64,000 nt of DNA, taken from positions 1 to 64,000 of the forward strand of contig NW_027478170.1 of the NCBI RefSeq assembly GCF_051020975.1. The letters are read 5' to 3'. Positions 36,821 to 46,072 of this stretch are shown one piece after another. Below the pieces are notes generated by a model. It saw nothing but the letters and a program-made list of their open reading frames with translations, did not search any database and was not told where the DNA came from. This stretch comes from Osmia lignaria lignaria. Its lineage: Eukaryota > Arthropoda > Insecta > Hymenoptera > Megachilidae. The position numbers were made by a program, and so were the translations under genes. Each line of letters starts with the position of its first letter. Position 1 is the stretch's first letter.

Positions 36821-36842
36821 GAGATATTTGCAGATATATCTC
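36821..36842. repeat. Hairpin-forming inverted repeat at the unit boundary (example)
   Basis: GAGATAT (36821-36827) and ATATCTC (36836-36842) are perfect 7-bp complementary arms around an 8-base loop. Flanking TTCC and GGAA could extend the stem across a small bulge. The full 7-bp arms exist only in units whose head reads CAGATATATCTC. The common CAGATTTATCTC head keeps a 6-bp stem, CAGATTTATCCC weakens it and CAGATTCAGCTC destroys it. Sampled here; it recurs at each unit with that head. Confidence 0.7.
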
Positions 36843-38115
36843 AAGGGAAGGGGCCTGACGGACATATTTCGAGATATTTCTTCTTCTTGTTGTTCTTCTT
36901 CTGCACAGCAAAACTGGAAGTGGCATTTCCAGCTCGCAATAGTGCAGAGTTATCTCAAAGAAAGGGGCCACGGTGTTTCTGTATCTCTATTATGTTGGTG
37001 CGGCTTCGGAACTTTTAAATATCTTGATATATCTCGAGAACTACGCATCTGATCAAAAAATATCATAGAACATAAAAAGTAGGAAACTTAATTCTCTACA
37101 AAAAAGGTCTCTTAACATTTTGCCATAGCTCGCTTCGTTTCCGAGATATTTGCAGATTTATCCCAAGGGAAGGGGCCTGAGGGACATATTTCGAGATATT
37201 TCTTCTTCTTGTTGTTCTTCTTCTGCACAGCTAAGCTGGAAGTGGCATTTACAGCTCGCAATAGTGCAGAGTTATCTCAAAGAAAGGGGCCACGGTGTTT
37301 CTGTATCTCTATTATGTTGGTGCGGCTTCGGAACTTTTAAATATCTTGATATATCTCGAGAACTACGCATCTGATCAAAAAATATCATAGAACATAAAAA
37401 GTAGGAAACTTAATTCTCTACAAAAAAGGTCTGTTAACATTTTGCCATAGCTCGCTTCGTTTCCGAGATATTTGCGGATTTATCTCAAGGGAAGGGGCCT
37501 GACGGACATATTTCGAGATATTTCTTCTTCTTGTTGTTCTTCTTCTGCACAGCTAAGCTGGAAGTGGCATTTGCAGCTCGCAATAGTGCAGAGTTATCTC
37601 AAAGAAAGGGGCCACGGTGTTTCTGTATCTCTATTATGTTGGTGCGGCTTCGGAACTTTTAAATATCTTGATATATCTCGAGAACTACGCATCTGATCAA
37701 AAAATATCATAGAACATAAAAAGTAGGAAACTTAATTCTCTACAAAAAAGGTCTCCTAACATTTTGCCATAGCTCTCTTCGTTTCCGAGATATTTGCAGA
37801 TTTATCTCAAGGGAAGGGGCCTGACGGACATATTTCGAGATATTTCTTCTTCTTGTTGTTCTTCTTCTGCACAGCTAAGCTGGAAGTGGCATTTGCAGCT
37901 CGCAATAGTGCAGAGTTATGTCAAAGAAAGGGGCCACGGTGTTTCTGTATCTCTATTATGTTGGTGCGGCTTCGGAACTTTTGAATATCTTGATATATCT
38001 CGAGAACTACGCATCTGATCAAAAAATATCATAGAACATAAAAAGTAGGAAACTTAATTCTCTACAAAAAAGGTCTCTTAACATTTTGCCATAGCTCGCT
38101 TCGTTTCCGAGATAT

Positions 38116-38438
38116 TTGCAGATTTATCTCAAGGGAAGGGGCCTGACGGACATATTTCGAGATATTTCTTCTTCTTGTTGTTCTTCTTCTGCACAGCTAA
38201 GCTGGACGTGGCATTTGCAGCTCGCAATAGTGCAGAGTTATGTCAAAGAAAGGGGCCACGGTGTTTCTGTATCTCTATTATGTTGGTGCGGCTTTCGGAA
38301 CTTTTAAATATCTTGATATATCTCGAGAACTACGCATCTGATCAAAAAATATCATAGAACATAAAAAGTAGGAAACTTAATTCTCTACAAAAAAGGTCTC
38401 TTAACATTTTGCCATAGCTCGCTTCGTTTCCGAGATAT
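38116..38438. repeat. 323-bp unit with T insertion
   Basis: GCGGCTTTCGG replaces GCGGCTTCGG near 38,293. It is the only net insertion in the window. It also has GCTGGACGTGG, private to this unit. Confidence 0.9.
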
Positions 38439-38439
38439 T

Positions 38440-41300
38440 TGCAGATTTATCTCAAGGGAAGGGGCCTAACGGACATATTTCGAGATATTTCTTCTTCTTG
38501 TTGTTCTTCTTCTGCACAGCTAAACTGGAAGTGGCATTTCCAGCTCGCAATAGTGCAGAGTTACCTCAAAGAAAGGAGCCACGGTGTTTCTGTATCTCTA
38601 TTATGTTGGTGCGGCTTCGGAACTTTTAAATATCTTGATATATCTCGAGAACTACGCATCTGATCAAAAAATATCATAGAACATAAAAAGTAGGAAACTT
38701 AATTCTCTACAAATAAGGTCTCTTAACATTTTGCCATAGCTCGCTTCGTTTCCGAGATATTTGCAGATTTATCTCAAGGGAAGGGGCCTGACGGACATAT
38801 TTCGAGATATTTCTTCTTCTTGTTGTTCTTCTTCTGCACAGCTAAGCTGGAAGTGGCATTTGCAGCTCGCAATAGTGCAGAGTTATCTCAAAGAAAGGGG
38901 CCACGGTGTTTCTATATCTCTATTATGTTGGTGCGGCTTCGGAACTTTTAAATATCTTGATATATCTCGAGAACTACGCATCTGATCAAAAAATATAATA
39001 GAACATAAAAAGTAGGAAACATAATTCTCTACAAAAAAGGTCTCTTAACATTTTGCCATAGCTCGCTTCGTTTCCGAGATATTTGCAGATTTATCTCAAG
39101 GGAAGGGGCCTGACGGACATATTTCGAGATATTTCTTCTTCTTGTTGTTCTTCTTCTGCACAGCTAAGCTGGAAGTGGCATTTGCAGTTCGCAATAGTGC
39201 AGAGTTATCTCAAAGAAAGGGGCCACGGTGTTTCTGTATCTCTATTATGTTGGTGCGGCTTCGGAACTTTTAAATATCTCGATATATCTCGAAAACTACG
39301 CTTCTGATCAAAAAATATCATAGAACATAAATTGTAGGAAACATAATTCTCTACAAAAAACGTCTCTTAACATTTTGCCATATCTCGCTTCGTTTCCGAG
39401 ATATTTGCAGATTCAGCTCAAAGGAACGGGCCTGACGGACATATTTCGAGATATTTCTTCTTCTTGTTGTTCTTCCTCTGCGCAGCTAAGCTGGAAGTGG
39501 CATTTGCAGCTCGCAATAGTGCAGAGTTATCTCAAAGAAAGGGGCCACGGAGTTTCTGTATCTCTATTATGTTGGTGCGGCTTCGGAACTTTTAAATATC
39601 TTGATATATCTCGAGAACTACGCATCTGATCAAAAAATATCATAGAACATAAAAAGTAGAAAACTTAATTCTCTACAAAAAACGTCTCTTAACATTTTGC
39701 CATAGCCCGCTTCGTTTCAGAGATATTTGCAGATTCAGCTCAAAGGAACGGGCCTGACGGACATATTTCGAGATATTTCTCCTTCTTGTTGTTCTTCCTC
39801 TGCACAGCTAAGCTGGAAGTGGCATTTGCAGCTCGCAATAGTGCAGAGTTATCTCAAAGAAAGGGGCCACGGTGTTTCTGTATCTCTATTATGTTGGTGC
39901 GGCTTCGGAACTTTTAAATATCTTGATATATCTCGAGAACTACGCATCTGATCAAAAAATATCATAGAACATAAAAAGTAGGAAACTTAATTCTCTACAA
40001 AAAACGTCTCTTAACATTTTGCCATATCTCGCTTCGTTTCCGAGATATTTGCAGATTCAGCTCAAAGGAACGGGCCTGACGGACATATTTCGAGATATTT
40101 CTTCTTCTTGTTGTTCTTCCTCTGCGCAGCTAAGCTGGAAGTGGCATTTGCAGCTCGCAATAGTGCAGAGTTATCTCAAAGAAAGGGGCCACGGAGTTTC
40201 TGTATCTCTATTATGTTGGTGCGGCTTCGGAACTTTTAAATATCTTGATATATCTCGAGAACTACGCATCTGATCAAAAAATATCATAGAACATAAAAAG
40301 TAGAAAACTTAATTCTCTACAAAAAACGTCTCTTAACATTTTGCCATAGCTCGCTTCGTTTCAGAGATATTTGCAGATTCAGCTCAAAGGAACGGGCCTG
40401 ACGGACATATTTCGAGATATTTCTCCTTCTTGTTGTTCTTCCTCTGCACAGCTAAGCTGGAAGTGGCATTTGCAGCTCGCAATAGTGCAGAGTTATCTCA
40501 AAGAAAGGGGCCACGGTGTTTCTGTATCTCTATTATGTTGGTGCGGCTTCGGCACTTTTAAATATCTTGATATATCTCGAGAACTACGCATCTGATCAAA
40601 AAATATCATAGAACATAAAAAGTAGGAAACTTAATTCTCTACAAAAAAGGTCTCATAACATTTTGCCATAGCTCGCTTCGTTTCCGAGATATTTGCAGAT
40701 TTATCTCAAGGGAAGGGTCCTGACGGACATATTTCGAGATATTTCTTCTTCTTGTTGTTCTTCCTCTGCACAGCTAAGCTGGAAGTGGCATTTGCAGCTC
40801 GCAATAGTGCAGAGTTATCTCAAAGAAAGGGGCCACGGTGTTTCTGTATCTCTATTATGTTGGTGCGGCTTCGGAACTTTTAAATATCTTGATATATCTC
40901 GAGAACTACGCATCTGATCAAAAAATATCATAGAACATAAAAAGTAGGAAACTTAATTCTCTACGAAAAAGGTCTCATAACATTTTGCCATAGCTCGCTT
41001 CGTTTCCGAGATATTTGCAGATTTATCTCAAGGGAAGGGTCCTGACGGACATATTTCGAGATATTTCTTCTTCTTGTTGTTCTTCTTCTGCACAGCTAAG
41101 CTGGAAGTGGCATTTACAGCTCGCAATAGTGCAGAGTTATCTCAAAGAAAGGGGCCACGGTGTTTCTGTATCTCTATTATGTTGGTGCGGCTTCGGAACT
41201 TTTAAATATCTTGATATATCTCGAGAACTACGCATCTGATCAAAAAATATCATAGAACATAAAAAGTAGGAAACTTAATTCTCTACAAAAAAGGTCTCCT
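38440..41300. repeat. Zone 5: Q-head units with A tails, 2-unit duplication
   Basis: Four successive units (39405, 39727, 40049, 40371) have CAGATTCAGCTC heads, but only the first follows a B tail. They form a tandem dimer of 644 bp. This breaks the usual B-tail to Q-head linkage. Confidence 0.75.
39340..40620. repeat. 2-unit (644-bp) tandem duplication
   Basis: Units 39405 and 40049 share GCCATATCTCG, CTCTGCGCAGC and CCACGGAGTTTC. Units 39727 and 40371 share GTAGAAAACTT, CGTTTCAGAG and TCTCCTTC. Differences noted: GCCCGC near 39,706 and CGGCACTTTT near 40,553. Confidence 0.85.
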
Positions 41301-43310
41301 AACATTTTGCCATAGCTCGCTTCGTTTCCGAGATATTTGCAGATTTATCCCAAGGGAAGGGGCCTGAGGGACATATTTCGAGATATTTCTTCTTCTTGTT
41401 GTTCTTCTTCTGCACAGCTAAGCTGGAAGTGGCATTTGCAGCTCGCAATAGTGCAGAGTTATCTCAAAGAAAGGGGCCACGGTGTTTCTGTATCTCTATT
41501 ATGTTGGTGCGGCTTCGGAACTTTTAAATATCTTGATATATCTCGAGAACTACGCATCTGATCAAAAAATATCATAGAACATAAAAAGTAGGAAACCTAA
41601 TTCTCTACAAAAAAGGTCTCTTAACATTTTGCCATAGCTCGCTTCGTTTCCGAGATATTTGCAGATTTATCCCAAGGGAAGGGGCCTGACGGACATATTT
41701 CGAGATATTTCTCCTTCTTGTTGTTCTTCTTCTGCACAGCAAAACTGGAAGTGGCATTTCCAGCTCGCAATACTGCAGAGTTATCTCAAAGAAAGGGGCC
41801 ACGGTGTTTCTGTATCTCTATTATGTTGGTGCGGCTTCGGAACTTTTAAATATCTTGATATATCTCGAGGACTACGCATCTGATCAGAAAATATCATAGA
41901 ACATAAAAAGTAGGAAACTTAATTCTCTACAAAAAAGGTCTCTTAACATTTTGCCATAGCTCGCTTCGTTTCCGAGATATTTGGAGATATATCTCAAGGG
42001 AAGGGGCCTGACGGACATATTTCGAGATATTTCTTCTTCTTGTTGTTCTTCTTCTGCACAGCAAAACTGGAAGTGGCATTTCCAGCTCGCAATAGTGCAG
42101 AGTTATCTCAAAGAAAGGGGCCACGGTGTTTCTGTATCTCTATTATGCTGGTGCGGCTTCGGAACTTTTAAATATCTTGATATATCTCGAGAACTACGCA
42201 TCTGATCAAAAAATATCATAGAACATAAAAAGTAGGAAACTTAATTCTCTACAAAAAAGGTCTCTTAACATTTTGCCATAGCTCGCTTCGTTTCCGAGAT
42301 ATTTGCAGATTTATCTCAAGGGAAGGGGCCTGACGGACATATTTCGAGATATTTCCTCTTCTTGTTGTTCTTCTTCTGCACAGCTAAGCTGGAAGTGGCA
42401 TTTGCAGCTCGCAATAGTGCAGAGTTATCTCAAAGAAAGGGGCCACGGTGTTTCTGTATCTCTATTATGTTGGTGCGGCTTCGGAACTTTTAAATATCTT
42501 GATATATCTCGAGAACTACGCATCTGATCAAAAAATATCATAGAACATAAAAAGTAGGAAACTTAATTCTCTACGAAAAAGGTCTCATAACATTTTGCCA
42601 TAGCTCGCTTCGTTTCCGAGATATTTGCAGATTTATCTCAAGGGAAGGGTCCTGACGGACATATTTCGAGATATTTCTTCTTCTTGTTGTTCTTCTTCTG
42701 CACAGCTAAGCTGGAAGTGGCATTTACAGCTCGCAATAGTGCAGAGTTATCTCAAAGAAAGGGGCCACGGTGTTTCTGTATCTCTATTATGTTGGTGCGG
42801 CTTCGGAACTTTTAAATATCTTGATATATCTCGAGAACTACGCATCTGATCAAAAAATATCATAGAACATAAAAAGTAGGAAACTTAATTCTCTACAAAA
42901 AAGGTCTCCTAACATTTTGCCATAGCTCGCTTCGTTTCCGAGATATTTGCAGATTTATCCCAAGGGAAGGGGCCTGAGGGACATATTTCGAGATATTTCT
43001 TCTTCTTGTTGTTCTTCTTCTGCACAGCTAAGCTGGAAGTGGCATTTGCAGCTCGCAATAGTGCAGAGTTATCTCAAAGAAAGGGGCCACGGTGTTTCTG
43101 TATCTCTATTATGTTGGTGCGGCTTCGGAACTTTTAAATATCTTGATATATCTCGAGAACTACGCATCTGATCAAAAAATATCATAGAACATAAAAAGTA
43201 GGAAACCTAATTCTCTACAAAAAAGGTCTCTTAACATTTTGCCATAGCTCGCTTCGTTTCCGAGATATTTGCAGATTTATCCCAAGGGAAGGGGCCTGAC
43301 GGACATATTT
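40950..43310. repeat. Segment repeated at 5-unit spacing (1,610 bp)
   Basis: The rare CTACGAAAAAGG with TCTCATAAC, GGGTCCTGACGG and TCTCCTAAC occur in order at about 40,963-41,300 and again at 42,573-42,910. The third unit differs between copies (41659 has CTCCTTC and ATACTGCAG; 43269 does not). Confidence 0.75.
41640..42210. repeat. Two-unit segment copied 18 units downstream (about 47,436-48,006)
   Basis: Units 41659 and 41981 share ATTTCTCCTTC, ATACTGCAG, TCTCGAGGAC and ATGCTGGTGC with 47455 and 47777, a shift of 5,796 bp. Unit 41981 alone has TTTGGAGATATATC. Confidence 0.75.
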
Positions 43311-45846
43311 CGAGATATTTCTTCTTCTTGTTGTTCTTCTTCTGCACAGCAAAACTGGAAGTGGCATTTCCAGCTCGCAATAGTGCAGAGTTATCTCAAA
43401 GAAAGGGGCCACGGTGTTTCTGTATCTCTATTATGTTGGTGCGGCTTCGGAACTTTTAAATATCTTGATATATCTCGAGAACTACGCATCTGATCAGAAA
43501 ATATCATAGAACATAAAAAGTAGGAAACTTAATTCTCTACAAAAAAGGTCTCTTAACATTTTGCCATAGCTCGCTTCGTTTCCGAGATATTTGCAGATAT
43601 ATCTCAAGGGAAGGGGCCTGACGGACATATTTCGAGATATTTCTTCTTCTTGTTGTTCTTCTTCTGCACAGCAAAACTGGAAGTGGCATTTCCAGCTCGC
43701 AATAGTGCAGAGTTATCTCAAAGAAAGGGGCCACGGTGTTTCTGTATCTCTATTATGTTGGTGCGGCTTCGGAACTTTTAAATATCTTGATATATCTCGA
43801 GAACTACGCATCTGATCAGAAAATATCATAGAACATAAAAAGTAGGAAACTTAATTCTCTACAAAAAAGGTCTCTTAACATTTTGCCATAGCTCGCTTCG
43901 TTTCCGAGATATTTGCAGATATATCTCAAGGGAAGGGGCCTGACGGACATATTTCGAGATATTTCTTCTTCTTGTTGTTCTTCTTCTGCACAGCAAAACT
44001 GGAAGTGGCATTTGCAGCTCGCGATAGTGCAGAGTTATCTCAAAGAAAGGGGCCACGGTGTTTCTGTATCTCTATTATGTTGGTGCGGCTTCGGAACTTT
44101 TAAATATCTTGATATATCTCGAGAACTACGCATCTGATCAAAAAATATCATAGAACATAAAAAGTAGGAAACTTAATTCTCTACAAAAAAGGTCTCTCAA
44201 CATTTTGCCATAGCTCGCTTCGTTTCCGAGATATTTGCAGATTTATCTCAAGGGAAGGGGCCTGACGGACATATTTCGAGATATTTCCTCTTCTTGTTGT
44301 TCTTCTTCTGCACAGCTAAGCTGGAAGTGGCATTTACAGCTCGCAATAGTGCAGAGTTATCTCAAAGAAAGGGGCCACGGTGTTTCTGTATCTCTATTAT
44401 GTTGGTGCGGCTTCGGAACTTTTAAATATCTTGATATATCTCGAGAACTACGCATCTGAACAAAAAATATAATAGAACATAAAAAGTAGGAAACTTAATT
44501 CTCTACAAAAAAGGTCTCTTAACATTTTGCCATAGCTCGCTTCGTTTCCGAGATATTTGCAGATATATCTCAAGGGAAGGGGCCTGACGGACATATTTCG
44601 AGATATTTCTTCTTCTTGTTGTTCTTCTTCTGCACAGCAAAACTGGAAGTGGCATTTCCAGCTCGCAATAGTGCAGAGTTATCTCAAAGAAAGGGGCCAC
44701 GGTGTTTCTGTATCTCTATTATGTTGGTGCGGCTTCGGAACTTTTAAATATCTTGATATATCTCGAGGACTACGCATCTGATCAGAAAATATCATAGAAC
44801 ATAAAAAGTAGGAAACTTAATTCTCTACAAAAAAGGTCTCTTAACATTTTGCCATAGCTCGCTTCGTTTCCGAGATATTTGCAGATATATCTCAAGGGAA
44901 GGGGCCTGACGGACATATTTCGAGATATTTCTTCTTCTTGTTGTTCTTCTTCTGCACAGCAAAACTGGAAGTGGCATTTCCAGCTCGCAATAGTGCAGAG
45001 TTATCTCAAAGAAATGGGCCACAGTGTTTCTGTATCTCTATTATGTTGGTGCGGCTTCGGAACTTTTAAATATCTTGATATATCTCGAGAACTACGCATC
45101 TGATCAAAAAATATCATAGAACATAAAAAGTAGGAAACTTAATTCTCTACAAAAAAGGTCTCATAACATTTTGCCATAGCTCGCTTCGTTTCCGAGATAT
45201 TTGCAGATTTATCCCAAGGGAAGGGGCCTGAGGGACATATTTCGAGATATTTCTTCTTCTTGTTGTTCTTCTTCTGCACAGCTAAGCTGGAAGTGGCATT
45301 TGCAGCTCGCAATAGTGCAGAGTTATCTCAAAGAAAGGGGCCACGGTGTTTCTGTATCTCTATTATGTTGGTGCGGCTTCGGAACTTTTAAATATCTTGT
45401 TATATCTCGAGAACTACGCATCTGATCAAAAAATATCATAGAACATAAAAAGTAGGAAACTTAATTCTCTACAAAAAAGGTCTCTTAACATTTTGCCATA
45501 GCTCGCTTCGTTTCCGAGATATTTGCAGATATATCTCAAGGGAAGGGGCCTGAGGGACATATTTCGAGATACTTCTTCTTCTTGTTGTTCTTCTTCTGCA
45601 CAGCTAAGCTGGAAGTGGCATTTGCAGCTCGCAATAGTGCAGAGTTATCTCAAAGAAAGGGGCCACGGTGTTTCTGTATCTCTATTATGTTGGTGCGGTT
45701 TCGGAACTTTTAAATATCTTGATATATCTCGAGAACTACGCATCTGATCAAAAAATATCATAGAACATGAAAAGTAGGAAACTTAATTGTCTACAAATAC
45801 GGTCTCTTAACATTTTGCCATAGCTCGCTTCGTTTCCGAGATATTT

Positions 45847-45872
45847 GCAGATTTATCTCAAGGGAAGGGGCC
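45847..45872 (+). repeat. Internal monomer repeat, copy a
   Basis: A 26-bp segment beginning GCAGATTTATCTCAAGGG and ending GGGGCC. It matches copy b, 114 bp downstream in the same unit, at 23 of 26 positions, and both are followed within a few bases by ACGG. Present in nearly every unit, so the monomer contains an old internal duplication. Head variants (ATATATCTC, TTTATCCC, TTCAGCTC) all fall in this copy, while copy b is far more constant. Confidence 0.85.
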
Positions 45873-45893
45873 TGACGGACATATTTCGAGATA

Positions 45894-45925
45894 TTTCTTC
45901 TTCTTGTTGTTCTTCTTCTGCACAG
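45894..45925 (+). promoter_or_regulatory. Pyrimidine-rich TTC/TTG tract ending in CACAG (splice-acceptor-like)
   Basis: About 26 bases of only T, C and two G, made of TTC and TTG triplets, run directly into TGCACAG. On the plus strand this has the form of a eukaryotic 3' splice site (polypyrimidine tract then CAG). It occurs in essentially every unit. No branch point or donor partner was established, so splice function is only a possibility. The triplets explain the only 3-bp length changes in the array (units 61297 and 61938) and a rearranged TTC/TTG order in unit 59688. Confidence 0.35.
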
Positions 45926-45960
45926 CTAAGCTGGAAGTGGCATTTGCAGCTCGCAATAGT

Positions 45961-45986
45961 GCAGAGTTATCTCAAAGAAAGGGGCC
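45961..45986 (+). repeat. Internal monomer repeat, copy b
   Basis: Segment beginning GCAGAGTTATCTCAAAG and ending GGGGCC; it differs from copy a at three positions. Rare variants are GTTGTCTC (units 22019, 23629, 34252, 35862, 60975), GTTATGTC (24273, 25239, 37794, 38116) and GTTATCAC (53573, 55826, 59688, 62901). Confidence 0.85.
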
Positions 45987-46048
45987 ACGGTGTTTCTGTA
46001 TCTCTATTATGTTGGTGCGGCTTCGGAACTTTTAAATATCTTGATATA

Positions 46049-46056
46049 TCTCGAGA
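46049..46056. other. TCTCGAGA palindrome of A-class tails (contains CTCGAG)
   Basis: Perfect 8-bp palindrome at unit positions 205-212 in A-class tails, giving one CTCGAG site per such unit. B-class tails read TCTCGAAA and lack it, and tails with TCTCGAGGAC keep CTCGAG but lose the full palindrome. The site therefore separates tail classes physically. Confidence 0.9.
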
Positions 46057-46066
46057 ACTACGCATC

Positions 46067-46072
46067 TGATCA
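46067..46072. other. TGATCA site, once per unit
   Basis: A TGATCA palindrome at unit positions 223-228 recurs once in most units. It is lost by TGGTCA in units 12681, 15901, 20731 and 22663, by TGAACA near 28,360, 30,612, 31,900, 32,222 and 44,459, and altered to TGATCG in several units before 10 kb and at about 54,120. Losses shared at fixed spacings mark duplicated segments. Confidence 0.85.

Larger units (their letters stand above)
33190..38440. repeat. Zone 4: 5-unit tandem duplication, no B tails
   Basis: A 1,610-bp five-unit segment is present twice in direct tandem, followed by QQ and S units. The only unit with a net insertion (38116, +1 T) lies at its end. Confidence 0.75.

Noticed and set aside
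46021..46045. RNA polymerase III internal promoter (A/B box) in GGTGCGGCTTCGGAAC, suggesting a tRNA-derived SINE
   Set aside because: The match to the B box GGTTCGANNCC is poor, there is no A box at a suitable distance, and no cloverleaf can be drawn.
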